A stretch of 64,000 nucleotides of DNA, from NCBI RefSeq assembly GCF_031157255.1, contig NZ_JAVIFX010000020.1, positions 88,151-152,150 of the forward strand. Direction: 5' to 3'. How positions within the stretch are numbered: the first letter of the stretch is position 1; each line of letters starts with the position of its first letter. The stretch is from Bradyrhizobium sp. LHD-71 (GTDB lineage: Bacteria; Pseudomonadota; Alphaproteobacteria; Rhizobiales; Xanthobacteraceae). The translations under genes were made by a program, and so were the position numbers. The notes under the pieces were generated by a model. The model made no database searches. It was not told where the DNA came from and saw only the letters and a list, made by a program, of their open reading frames with translations. Shown here in pieces: positions 47,828 through 57,065 of the stretch.

Positions 47828-48442
47828 ATGATGAAGCATCTGCGATACGTCGCTGTCGCTGCGCTCGTGGGGGCGGCTGCGCCGCACGCCGCTTTCGCGC
47901 AATCGACGCCGGACTCCGAGAACGGCCGTTATGCCTTCTCCCCGACGGTCGACGGGGTGCTGCGGCTCGACACCCGCACCGGCGCCATTGCGAGCTGTCA
48001 TAATCGCGTTGCCGGCTGGTCCTGCTACGCTGTGCCCGACGAGCGGGCGGCGCTGGATGCCGAGATCGGCAAGCTCGCCCGCGAGAATGCCGATCTCAAG
48101 GATGGTCTCGCAAAGTTCAAGGACGAGCAGGCGCGCTTCGACCGCGATATCGCCGCGCTGAAGGAGGCGCATCTGCGGCTCGATGCCGAGCGCATGAAGC
48201 TGAAGGAGGAGCTCGAGAAGCGCGAGGCCATCCCGTCCTCGCCGAAGATCGACGCGCCGCTGGCGAAGGAAGATCAGCAGAACAAGGGCGTCGCGCGCGA
48301 GGCCGGCAAGACCAACCGCTTCGAATTGCAGCTGCCCGATGATCAGGACGTCGAGCGTGTCGTGTCGTTTCTCGAGCGCGCGTGGAAGCGGCTGATCGAG
48401 ATGGCGAGCCGGGTGCAGCGGGATGTCTCCGAGAAGATCTGA
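47828..48442 (+). CDS. Exported coiled-coil protein of unknown function
   Basis: A 204-residue protein with a signal peptide (1-25, ending AFAQ). A short domain follows with a Cys pair (SCHNRVAGWSCYAV, residues near 57-67), then a coiled coil (about 72-140, LDAEIGKLARENADLKDGLAKFKDEQARFDRDI) and a helical end. CGGAGGA precedes the ATG. It overlaps the next gene by 20 nt, so it is coupled to yjbQ. I do not recognise a named family. Confidence 0.78.
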   Translation: MMKHLRYVAVAALVGAAAPHAAFAQSTPDSENGRYAFSPTVDGVLRLDTRTGAIASCHNRVAGWSCYAVPDERAALDAEIGKLARENADLKDGLAKFKDEQARFDRDIAALKEAHLRLDAERMKLKEELEKREAIPSSPKIDAPLAKEDQQNKGVAREAGKTNRFELQLPDDQDVERVVSFLERAWKRLIEMASRVQRDVSEKI

Positions 48443-48902
48443 CCGGCTCACCCGATCGCAACCGATCGTCTCGCACATCGATACGGCGGTTTCGTCGGTC
48501 CTGACGATCGACACGAGTGGCGAGGGCTTCGTCGACTTTTCCGAAGAGGCGCGGCAGTTCATTGCTGAGTCCGGAATCGTCTCCGGCATGCTCACGCTTT
48601 TTATCCGGCATACATCCGCATCGCTGACAATCCAGGAGAATGCTGATCCCGACGTGCAGACCGATCTTCTTCGGCTGTTGCATCGCCTGGCCCCGCGCGA
48701 CGGCAACTGGGTTCACGACGCGGAAGGGCCGGACGACATGCCCGCGCACATCCGCACCATGCTCACGGCAACGTCGCTGCAAGTGCCGGTGATCGACGGT
48801 CGGCTGGCGCTCGGCACGTGGCAGGGAATCTACCTGATCGAGCATCGGCAACGGCCGCACCGGCGTGAGATCGTCATGCAGGCGATGGGATCGCGCGGCT
48901 AG
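48423..48902 (+). CDS. YjbQ/UPF0047 family protein
   Basis: A 159-residue protein of the YjbQ family, reported to have thiamine-phosphate synthase side activity and otherwise of uncertain role. Family motifs are SGMLTLFIRHTSASLTIQENADPDVQTDL (near 58-86), the HDAEGPDDMPAHIRTML stretch (near 98-115) and GTWQGIYLIEHRQRPHRREI near the end. Several of these His residues bind metal. It overlaps the coiled-coil gene by 20 nt. Its TAG stop lies in a CTAGTGTCCTG string that matches the end of the composite repeat. Confidence 0.9.
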   Translation: MSPRRSDRLTRSQPIVSHIDTAVSSVLTIDTSGEGFVDFSEEARQFIAESGIVSGMLTLFIRHTSASLTIQENADPDVQTDLLRLLHRLAPRDGNWVHDAEGPDDMPAHIRTMLTATSLQVPVIDGRLALGTWQGIYLIEHRQRPHRREIVMQAMGSRG

Positions 48903-48989
48903 TGTCCTGCTTCCGGCGCGCGCATCATCTCGCGCGAGCGTGAGCAGTAATCGGACCAGTGGCGGTGGAAATGATCGCGCCGCGCCGGG

Positions 48990-49154
48990 CTAGCGGCGGG
49001 TGTGCTGACGCGCGAGCAAGAATGCGAACGCGGCAAAGCCGATAGCCCAGATCACCGCGGTCTGCAGGCCGGTGCCGAGGATGAAGAAATTCAGGACGAA
49101 GATGAAGACCGCTGCGCCGATCGTGTGCAGCGAGATGTAGCGGAGCTTGTCCAT
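48990..49154 (-). CDS. Small two-helix membrane protein (54 residues)
   Basis: A minus-strand open frame beginning MDKLRYISLHTIGAAVFIF and ending FLLARQHTRR. It has two hydrophobic helices (about residues 10-27 and 32-48) and a basic C terminus, a normal profile for a small inner-membrane protein. It is too short for length-based gene finding. It sits 107 nt after the MHS transporter stop on the same strand. No family is recognised. Confidence 0.6.
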   Translation of the reverse strand: MDKLRYISLHTIGAAVFIFVLNFFILGTGLQTAVIWAIGFAAFAFLLARQHTRR

Positions 49155-49261
49155 TTAGCCTCGCAAAGCCATTCGAGCTCACCTGAAGCAGACCGGCCGG
49201 GATTGCTCCCGGCCGGTCGGTCGTCTGAGAGATGGCCGGCGAAGCGCGGCCGAAACGGCGA

Positions 49262-50932
49262 TCACTTGGTGATGTCGACGTCCTTCGTCTCGGGCAGGAA
49301 AATCGTGCCGATGATGAACGTCGCCACCGCAAAAATGATCGGGTACCAGAGGCCGGCGTAGATATCGCCGGTCGATGCCACGATCGCGAACGCGGTCGCC
49401 GGCAGCAGGCCGCCAAACCAGCCGTTGCCGATGTGGTATGGCAGCGACATCGAGGTGTAGCGGATCCTGGTCGGGAAGAGTTCGACCAGCATCGCTGCGA
49501 TCGGGCCGTAGACCATCGTCACATAGACGACGAGCACGAACAGCAGGCCGATGATGGCGGCGACATTGGGTTTGAAGACGTCCAGCGGGTGGTCCATCTT
49601 GACGATACTTGGGTCGCCCGTTTTCGGGTAACCGGCCTCCTGCAACGCCGCAAGCGCCGGTGCATTTGACGTTGCCGCGTTGGTGTAAGGCACCTCCTTG
49701 CCGTTGATGACGATCTTGGTCGGCGAGCCCGCGGGCCCGGCCACCGTCTCGTACTTCACCGACGACTGGGACAGGAAGGCGCGTGCAAGATCGCACGGCG
49801 CGCTAAACACGCGCGTGCCGACCGGGTTGAACAGATCGCCGCAGCCCTTCGGGTCGGCAACGACCTGAACCTTCACGTTCTCGATGGCATTGTTCAGCGC
49901 CGGGTTGGCGTTGCTCGTGATCATCTTGAAGATCGGGATGAAGGTGAGCGCCGCGATCAGACAGCCCGCCATGATGATCGGTTTGCGGCCGATCCTGTCG
50001 GAGAGCGCGCCGAACACGATGAAGAAGCCGGTGCCGAGCAATAGCGACCAGGCGATCAGCAGGTTCGACGTATAGATGTCGACCTTCAGGATCGATTGCA
50101 GGAAGAACAGCGCGTAGAACTGGCCAGTGTACCAGACCACGCCCTGACCCATCACGCCGCCCAGAAGGGCGAGCAGCACGATCTTGGCGTTGCCCCATCG
50201 GGCGAAGGATTCCGTCAGCGGCGCACTCGAGCCTTTGCCCTCTTCCTTCATCTTCTGGAACACCGGCGACTCGTTCAGCTTCAGCCGGATCACGACCGAG
50301 ATGCCGAGCAGGATGATCGACAGCAGGAATGGAATGCGCCAGCCCCATTCGCGGAACGCGTCCTCGCCGGTGATGGTGCGGGTGAACAGGATGATCAGCA
50401 GCGACAGGAACAATCCGAGTGTGGCGGTGGTCTGGATGTAAGACGTGTAGTAGCCGCGCCGGCCGGGCGGGGAATGCTCGGCCACGTAGGTTGCGGCACC
50501 GCCATATTCGCCACCGAGGGCGAGACCTTGCGCCAGTCGCAGCACGATCAGGATGATCGGCGCCGCAATTCCGATGGTGGCCGCGTTCGGCAGCAGGCCG
50601 ACGATGAAGGTCGACAGGCCCATGATGACGATGGTGACGAGAAAGGTGTATTTGCGGCCGACCAGGTCACCGACACGCCCGAACACGATCGCGCCGAAGG
50701 GACGGACCAGGAACCCGGCGGCGAAGGCAAGCAGTGCGAAGATGTCGCGCGTGCCAGGCGGATAGGCGCTAAAGAACTGCGCGCCGATGATCGCGGCAAG
50801 CGATCCATAGAGGTAGAAATCGTACCATTCGAAAACGGTGCCGAGCGACGATGCGACGACGACGAAACGTTCGTCCTTCGTCATGCCTTGTCCCCGACGG
50901 GACACTTCAGCTGTCGTGGTTGTCGCGGCCAT
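49262..50932 (-). CDS. MFS transporter of the metabolite:H+ symporter (MHS) type
   Basis: A 556-residue permease with 12 predicted helices. MHS/ProP-like motifs are SSLGTVFEWYDFYLYGSLA at the start, RPFGAIVFGRVGDLVGRKYTF after helix 2, and GGEYGGAATYVAEHSPPGRRG in helix 4. Such proteins import organic acids or betaines with protons. An insertion of about 120 residues (near 335-455) between late helices carries two cysteines and likely lies outside the membrane. ATG 50932 has a GGGGAGG ribosome binding site, better than ATG 50944. Confidence 0.88.
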   Translation of the reverse strand: MAATTTTAEVSRRGQGMTKDERFVVVASSLGTVFEWYDFYLYGSLAAIIGAQFFSAYPPGTRDIFALLAFAAGFLVRPFGAIVFGRVGDLVGRKYTFLVTIVIMGLSTFIVGLLPNAATIGIAAPIILIVLRLAQGLALGGEYGGAATYVAEHSPPGRRGYYTSYIQTTATLGLFLSLLIILFTRTITGEDAFREWGWRIPFLLSIILLGISVVIRLKLNESPVFQKMKEEGKGSSAPLTESFARWGNAKIVLLALLGGVMGQGVVWYTGQFYALFFLQSILKVDIYTSNLLIAWSLLLGTGFFIVFGALSDRIGRKPIIMAGCLIAALTFIPIFKMITSNANPALNNAIENVKVQVVADPKGCGDLFNPVGTRVFSAPCDLARAFLSQSSVKYETVAGPAGSPTKIVINGKEVPYTNAATSNAPALAALQEAGYPKTGDPSIVKMDHPLDVFKPNVAAIIGLLFVLVVYVTMVYGPIAAMLVELFPTRIRYTSMSLPYHIGNGWFGGLLPATAFAIVASTGDIYAGLWYPIIFAVATFIIGTIFLPETKDVDITK

Positions 50933-51227
50933 TATCCTCCCCATGGGTTCTGTTGATATGCCGACGATTCAGCGAATCTTCCGCCTGCGCCGTGACCCGA
51001 TGGAAAAAGTAACATCGCCGTGAAACACGCCCCAATACGACTTTTGGCTTCACGCGGCGCAACCAACCCCTTTGAAGGTGCGATGCACAATCCACGCGAC
51101 GCTAACTTTAGTTGTAGCCAGCTCCCCCGTTCCGCTTGCAAGAACGGCATCGGCGTGAACAATTGCAGGTTAGTTGGATACTGGTGCACCCTGAAAAATG
51201 CTTCAACTTCATAGACCCACAAGGCAT

Positions 51228-51905
51228 ATGACCTCCCGTACCCGCCTGATCATCGCCGACGACCATCCGCTGTTCCGCGATGCTTTGCGGGGCACGGTGG
51301 CGAATGTCGTTGCATCGGCGACGATCGAGGAAGCCGGTTCATTCGACGAATTGACGAGACGACTGGAGCAGGACAGCGAGATCGACATGGTGCTGCTCGA
51401 TCTGTCGATGCCGGGCGTCAGCGGATTCTCCGGACTGATTTACCTGCGCACGCAATATCCCGCCGTGCCGGTGGTGATCGTGTCGGCGAGCGACGACGCG
51501 GAAACGATCCGCCGCTCGATGGATTTCGGCGCCTCGGGCTTCATTCCCAAGCGCTTCGGCGTCGAAACGCTGCGCGAGGCGATCAGCAAGGTGCTGGCCG
51601 GTGATGTCTGGGTGCCGGCGGACGTCGATCTGTCCGGCGCCGCCGATCCGGATGCACAGCGCTTGCGAGACCGGCTGGTGACGCTGACGCCGCAGCAGGT
51701 GCGTGTGCTGATGATGCTGTCGGAAGGATTGCTCAACAAGCAGATCGCCTACGAGCTGAAAGTCTCGGAAGCGACCATCAAGGCGCACGTCTCAGCGATC
51801 CTGCAGAAGCTCAACGTGGAAAGCCGCACGCAGGCGGTGATCGTCGCGGCGCGGATTGCCGGTCACCAATGGCGGCGCGACGAGGTGCCGTCGGCGACCC
51901 AGTAG
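51228..51905 (+). CDS. NarL/LuxR-family response regulator (CrbR/ErdR-like)
   Basis: A 225-residue two-component regulator. The receiver domain (1-125) has the acidic pair DD near 11-12, phosphoacceptor Asp58 in MVLLDLSMPG, and the conserved Lys in GFIPKRFG. The LuxR-type HTH is near 150-210 (LTPQQVRVLMMLSEGLLNKQIAYELKVSEATIKAHVSAIL). AAGG precedes the ATG at 51228. A transporter-fused histidine kinase lies 1.4 kb away. That pairing matches the CrbS/CrbR system that turns on acetyl-CoA synthetase, so acetate control is a fair guess. Confidence 0.88.
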   Translation: MTSRTRLIIADDHPLFRDALRGTVANVVASATIEEAGSFDELTRRLEQDSEIDMVLLDLSMPGVSGFSGLIYLRTQYPAVPVVIVSASDDAETIRRSMDFGASGFIPKRFGVETLREAISKVLAGDVWVPADVDLSGAADPDAQRLRDRLVTLTPQQVRVLMMLSEGLLNKQIAYELKVSEATIKAHVSAILQKLNVESRTQAVIVAARIAGHQWRRDEVPSATQ

Positions 51906-51960
51906 TACAGTCAGAACATCTCGTTCGGCTTGCGGTTACACCGCGGCTCTGCGTCCGCCG

Positions 51961-53142
51961 CTAGGGATTGCCGCCGAGCGCGCGAAGGATCTTCTCACCC
52001 GCGCGGCCTGTCGGCTGCATGCCGAGCTTCTTCTCCGCGCTGGCGATCGCCTCGCGCGTTGCGGGGCCGATCCTCCCGTCGGCCTCACCGACGTCGTAGC
52101 CTCTGTCGCGCAGCAGCTTCTGCAACTGCATGCGCTCGGCGCGGGAAAGCCCCCGATCATCGGTCGGCCACGGCGTCCGCAGCGCGGGCTCGCCGGCGAG
52201 CCTGTTCGCCAGGTATGAGATGGCGAGAGCGTAAGACTCGTGATGATTGTAGGCGTAGATCGCATCGAAGTTGCGGAAGACAAGAAAGCCGGGCCCTCGC
52301 GGACCTGCCGGAAGCAACAACGCCGCCTTGGTGCCGCCCGACAGTTTTGTGCCATCGGCGCGCAGAACGCCGCGCCGCGCCCACGCGTCGAGCGTGCCCT
52401 TCCGCTTTCGTCCTGACGGCCCGCGATAGTCGGCCGGCACCTTGGCTTCGACCATCCAGCGGCCTTTGCGCCAGCCGGCGCGATGCAGATAGTTCGCGGT
52501 CGATGCCAATGCGTCGGCCACCGAACCGACGAGGTCGCGCTTTCCATCGCCATCGAAATCGATGGCGCGTCGCCGGTAGGTGGACGGGATGAACTGCGTG
52601 TGACCGAACGCGCCGGCCCACGATCCTTTCAGCTTGTCGAGTTCGATGTCGCCGCGTTCGACCAGGCTGAGTGCGGCCAGAAGTTCGCCGCGCCAGAACG
52701 GCGCGCGCCGTCCGCCCTCACAGGTGAGCGTCGCCAGCGCATGCGGCAGAAAGCTGTCACCGGCTTGGCGGCCGTAGTCGGTTTCCACGCCCCAGATAGC
52801 AGCAATCACATGGCGGTCGACGCCGAAGCGCCGCTCGATGGCCCGGAGCTCGGTGTCGTATTTGCGCATCATGGCGCGGCCGTCGGCGACGCGCTGGTCG
52901 TCGACAACAAAGCTCAAATAGTCCCAGATCGGAATCTTGCCTTCCGGCTGCGCCTGCGACAAGCGCAGGACGTTTTCATCCGGCCGGCTGATATTGAGTG
53001 CGCGCGACGCGAGCGAAGGGCTGACGCCCGCCTTCACTGCCTGATCGCGCAGGTTGGCGACGCAGGTCTGGAAGTTCTGCGCAGCAACTGCCGGACCGAC
53101 GAATAGAAAAATCGCGACCGCGGCAGATATGCTCGAGCGCAT
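51961..53142 (-). CDS. Lytic murein transglycosylase (MltB type)
   Basis: A 393-residue periplasmic enzyme that cleaves peptidoglycan with 1,6-anhydro product formation. It has a signal peptide (1-21), an SLT domain with the catalytic Glu120 in AAIWGVETDYGRQ, later WAGAFGHTQFIPSTY and FDGDGKRD, and a C-terminal peptidoglycan-binding domain (SRAERMQLQKLLRDRGYDVGEADGRIGPATREAI). I start at ATG 53142, since GGAGA lies 6 nt upstream; ATG 53148 is the alternative. No functional link with the flanking two-component genes is evident. Confidence 0.92.
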   Translation of the reverse strand: MRSSISAAVAIFLFVGPAVAAQNFQTCVANLRDQAVKAGVSPSLASRALNISRPDENVLRLSQAQPEGKIPIWDYLSFVVDDQRVADGRAMMRKYDTELRAIERRFGVDRHVIAAIWGVETDYGRQAGDSFLPHALATLTCEGGRRAPFWRGELLAALSLVERGDIELDKLKGSWAGAFGHTQFIPSTYRRRAIDFDGDGKRDLVGSVADALASTANYLHRAGWRKGRWMVEAKVPADYRGPSGRKRKGTLDAWARRGVLRADGTKLSGGTKAALLLPAGPRGPGFLVFRNFDAIYAYNHHESYALAISYLANRLAGEPALRTPWPTDDRGLSRAERMQLQKLLRDRGYDVGEADGRIGPATREAIASAEKKLGMQPTGRAGEKILRALGGNP

Positions 53143-53331
53143 CGGCATTCTCCATGGAACCATGGAACTGTCCTCAATCGGACAAAGAGCGCGCAGTGCC
53201 GTCACACCACGCCGTGGCCGCGAGCAGGATCGCGACCTCACTCAAGCTGCGCGAGTTTGGTTGAAGTTAGGTAAAGCGAGCGGACAGCTTTCGCAGACAA
53301 CACGATCGGGCGAACGCCGCCGCCGCACAGT

Positions 53332-56300
53332 TCATTCCGCGGCTACCAGCCGCTGCTTGCACCACTGGCCGATGATCGCGCGCAACGAGGCCGGCTTCAC
53401 CGGCTTGTTCAGCAAGCTGATTTGCGCCGCGCGCGCTGCTTCCCGCACCTTCGGGCTGCGATCGGCGGTGATCAGAATGGCGGGGATGTCTGCGCCATAC
53501 TTCTCACGCAAATCGCCGATGGCGGCGATGCCGTGCCCGCGATCGAGATGATAGTCGACGACGAGGCCGGTCGGCGTGCGTCCGTCGCGCTGGATCGCCT
53601 GCATGGCTGAGACGGCATCTGGCAGTGCGATCACGTCGGCGCCCCAGCCGGTGATGAGCGTGCGCATGCCGTCGAGGATCGCCGGCTCGTTCTCGATCAC
53701 CACGATCAGCGCGCCCTGCAGCGGAGTGCGCGATGCGGAGATCACGTTGGCGATGGTGCTCGCGTGCGTCACGATCTCGGTCGTGGGCACAGTGACCGAG
53801 AAATGCGATCCGCCGCTACGGTTGGAGTCCAGTGCCAATCCGTGACCGAGCACGCGCGCCATGCGCTGCACGATGGAGAGGCCGAGCCCCAGGCCACGGG
53901 CGATCCGCGCGCCTTGATCGAGGCGGTGAAATTCCTTGAAGATCTCCTTGCGCTTGCTGACCGGAATGCCGATGCCGGTGTCGTAGACGTCGATCTGCAA
54001 CGACTGGCCCCGGCGGCGGCAGCCGACCAGCACCTTTCCCTTCGGCGTATACTTGATCGCGTTGGAAACCAGGTTCTGCAGCAGCCGCAGCAGCATCGTC
54101 TTGTCGGAATGGATCGGCTGCGACGACAGAACGAAGGTCAGTTCCAGGCCCTTGGCCCGGGCAATCGGCGCGAACTCGACGCGAAGCGTGCGCAGCACGT
54201 CCGAGACTCGGAAGCTTGTCAGCGACGGCTTCAATGCTCCCGCATCGAGCCGCGAGATGTCGAGCAGCGCGCCAAGCAACTGCTCGATCTGCTCGAGCGA
54301 GCCGTCGATGTTGGCGACGAGTCGTGCATCCTCGCCGCCGATCTGGCGTTCGACGAGGCTCGTCACATAGAGCCGTGCAGCGTTCAAGGGTTGCAGCAGG
54401 TCATGGCCGGCGGCGGCGAGGAACCGCGTTTTCGACAGGTTGGCCGCGTCGGCCTCGCCCTTGGCGCGGGCGAGCTCGGAGTTCAGCCGCGTCAGCTCTT
54501 CGGTCCGCTCATGCACCCGCCGCTCGAGCGTCGCATTTGCCCGTTCCAGCGCCTCGGCGGCCTCGACGCTCTGGGTGATGTCGGAAAACGTGACGACGAC
54601 ACCGTCCGGCATCCGGTTGGCGCGCACTTCGACGACGAGATTGCGGTCGGCGAAGCGCTCCAGATGCGGCATGCCTTCGGTGGTGTAGGCGGCGACACGG
54701 GTTGCAACGAAGCTGGCGTCGTCGCCTGGCTGATGCGTCACTTTCGGCTTGATGGTCTCGAGGATCTCTTCGAGCGTGATGCCGACTTCCAGAATGCGCG
54801 GCGGCAGATCGAGAATCTCGCCGAACTGGCGGTTGGAGCAGATCAGCTGATGCTCGCTGTTGAAGACGGCGATGCCCTGGCGGACGTGATTGAGCGCGGT
54901 CTGCAGGATTTCCTGATTGTAATGCAGCGCCGCATGCGCGTCGTCGAGCAGCTTCAGCGCGGCCTTGCCGGAGACCGTCCGCTTGCGCAGCAACAGCGAC
55001 AGCACAAGACGGGCGGAAGCAACGCCGATCGCCGACGCGATCAGATGTTCGGCATGCCGCAGCAACTGGAAATCCGCCGGCGTGCCGCGTTCGAGGGCGA
55101 TGCGGTTGGCGTTCGCGAACGCTTCGAACGACGCTCGCGTGCGGTCGGGGCCGAGATATTGCCCGACCGTATTCATCAGGTCCTCGACCGTGACGGTGCT
55201 GCGCCAGCGGCGGAAGTTCGGCGCCGCCGGAGCGAGCCGCGGTGGCACGAACAAATCGGCTTGCAGGTGCTCGATCGAGGTCGGCTGCCGCGCCAGTGAC
55301 ACGACCACATAGGCGATGACGTTGAGCATCAGGCTCCAGAACACGCCATGCATCAGCGGCGGCAGGTCGAGGCCGAACAGCGCCTGCGGCTTGAGCGCGG
55401 CGATTCCAAACGGGCCTTGCGTCAGCACCTCGGCGCCGATCAGCGCTGCGTCGGCGAAGCTCGGCAGGAACAGCGTATAGGCCCAGACCAGGAAGCCGAT
55501 GATCATGCCGGCCAGTGCGCCAAGCGCGGTGCCCCTGCGCCAGAACAGGCCGCCGAAAAAGGCGGGGGCGAACTGGGCAACGGCGGCGAACGAGAGCAGT
55601 CCGATGGAGGCGAGCTGTGCGACGCCGGACTGGCGATAGTAGAAATAGGCGAGCAGCAGGATGCCGAAGATCGCGACGCGCCGGATCTTCAACAGGAGGC
55701 TGCCGACATTCTGGCTGTCGGCAGGCGATGCGGTGCTCCGCTGCAGCACCAGCGGCATGACGATGTGGTTGGACACCATGATCGCCAGCGCCACGCATTC
55801 AACGATCACCATTGCGGTCGCAGCCGACAGGCCGCCGATGAACACTGCCACCGTCAGCAGCGGCGAGCCGCCCGCAAGCGGCAGCGCCAGCACAAACATG
55901 TCGCTGTCCACACCGCCCGTCGGAAACACGATCAGGCCTGCGAGCGCGATCGGAATGACGAACAGATTGATCGCGATCAGGTAGATCGGAAACAGCCAGC
56001 GTGCGCGTCGCACTTCGATGTCGCTGGTGTTTTCCACCACACTGACGTGAAACTGGCGCGGCAGAAGCAGAATCGCAAAGAATGCGAGCAGCGTCATCAC
56101 CGCGAAATTGCCCCAGGAGGGCGCGTACTCCAGCGCTTGCCGTGCTTCCGCGCTCTCGGTCGCCCGCTGCAGCAATTCGACCGGGCTGAACATCCAGAAG
56201 GTCACGAATGCACCGACGGCGAGGAACGCGAACAGCTTGACGATGGATTCGGTCGCGATTGCGAGGATCAGGCCGTTCTGGTGCTCGGTCGCATCGGTAT

Positions 56301-56832
56301 GGCGCGTGCCGAACAGCACCGCGAACATCGCCATCGCAAAGGTTACGATCAGCGCCATGTCGCCGATCACCGGCTGCACCGCGCCCGGCGTGCCCATGAC
56401 CGTTTCCAGCGACGAAGCAACGGCCTTCAATTGCAGGGCGATATAGGGGATCGAGCCGATCAGCGCGATCATGGCAACGGTTGCCGCGACCGCCTGACTC
56501 TTGCCGTAACGCGCGGCAATGAAGTCGGCGATCGAGGTGATGTTGTGCGTCTTGGCGAGGCGCACCACGCGCATGAGCAGCGGCGTGCCAAGGCCGACCA
56601 TCAAAACCGGGCCGGCATAGATCGCGAGGAACTCGATTCCGTTCCGGCTCGCGAGGCCGACCGAGCCAAAGAACGTCCAGGACGTGCAGTAGATCGCCAG
56701 CGACAGCGGATAGATCAGCACGCCCGCACGGCTGCGCGGTTCGCCGGACACGCGGTCGCCGTAGCTCGCGATCGCGAACAGGAGGCCGATGTAGCCGAAA
56801 GCGGCGACGATCACGACCCAGTGTGGAAGCAT
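53332..56832 (-). CDS. Transporter-fused hybrid histidine kinase (CrbS-like)
   Basis: A 1166-residue sensor. Residues 1-500 form a sodium:solute symporter-type membrane domain with about 13 helices. A PAS region (near 640-770) leads into a coiled coil (ERANATLERRVHERTEELTRLNSEL) and HisKA with the phosphoacceptor His near 810 (AAGHDLLQPLNAAR). The HATPase part has NLVSNAIKYTPKG, DTGIGIP and GLGLGLSIV. A C-terminal receiver follows with Asp near 1092 (LVVDYHLDRGHG). This layout is that of CrbS/ErcS'-type kinases, which sense carbon source state. The likely partner is the LuxR regulator at 51228. Confidence 0.92.
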   Translation of the reverse strand: MLPHWVVIVAAFGYIGLLFAIASYGDRVSGEPRSRAGVLIYPLSLAIYCTSWTFFGSVGLASRNGIEFLAIYAGPVLMVGLGTPLLMRVVRLAKTHNITSIADFIAARYGKSQAVAATVAMIALIGSIPYIALQLKAVASSLETVMGTPGAVQPVIGDMALIVTFAMAMFAVLFGTRHTDATEHQNGLILAIATESIVKLFAFLAVGAFVTFWMFSPVELLQRATESAEARQALEYAPSWGNFAVMTLLAFFAILLLPRQFHVSVVENTSDIEVRRARWLFPIYLIAINLFVIPIALAGLIVFPTGGVDSDMFVLALPLAGGSPLLTVAVFIGGLSAATAMVIVECVALAIMVSNHIVMPLVLQRSTASPADSQNVGSLLLKIRRVAIFGILLLAYFYYRQSGVAQLASIGLLSFAAVAQFAPAFFGGLFWRRGTALGALAGMIIGFLVWAYTLFLPSFADAALIGAEVLTQGPFGIAALKPQALFGLDLPPLMHGVFWSLMLNVIAYVVVSLARQPTSIEHLQADLFVPPRLAPAAPNFRRWRSTVTVEDLMNTVGQYLGPDRTRASFEAFANANRIALERGTPADFQLLRHAEHLIASAIGVASARLVLSLLLRKRTVSGKAALKLLDDAHAALHYNQEILQTALNHVRQGIAVFNSEHQLICSNRQFGEILDLPPRILEVGITLEEILETIKPKVTHQPGDDASFVATRVAAYTTEGMPHLERFADRNLVVEVRANRMPDGVVVTFSDITQSVEAAEALERANATLERRVHERTEELTRLNSELARAKGEADAANLSKTRFLAAAGHDLLQPLNAARLYVTSLVERQIGGEDARLVANIDGSLEQIEQLLGALLDISRLDAGALKPSLTSFRVSDVLRTLRVEFAPIARAKGLELTFVLSSQPIHSDKTMLLRLLQNLVSNAIKYTPKGKVLVGCRRRGQSLQIDVYDTGIGIPVSKRKEIFKEFHRLDQGARIARGLGLGLSIVQRMARVLGHGLALDSNRSGGSHFSVTVPTTEIVTHASTIANVISASRTPLQGALIVVIENEPAILDGMRTLITGWGADVIALPDAVSAMQAIQRDGRTPTGLVVDYHLDRGHGIAAIGDLREKYGADIPAILITADRSPKVREAARAAQISLLNKPVKPASLRAIIGQWCKQRLVAAE

Positions 56833-57065
56833 TGGCCGCGGTTCCTCGCGTTAGCGGGCCGTCTCACCTGACAGGGGTGACGTTAGCGCTTGATGACCTT
56901 GCGAGCGAACGGATTTTCGCAAGTCTATTGCGGCGTGGTTACCCGCTGCGCCTTCCAGCCGGGGCTTGTTCCCGGTTCGGCATGCCCTGAGGAGGCCGGG
57001 GAGGCGACCCGTGGCCGGGAAGGGAACAAGGCGTGCCGGGCGGGCGATCCACGGATCGGGTACGC

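Noticed and set aside
55348..56871. 507-codon plus-strand open frame over the histidine kinase gene
   Set aside because: Antisense to a membrane domain, very His/Gln/Arg-rich, no motif.
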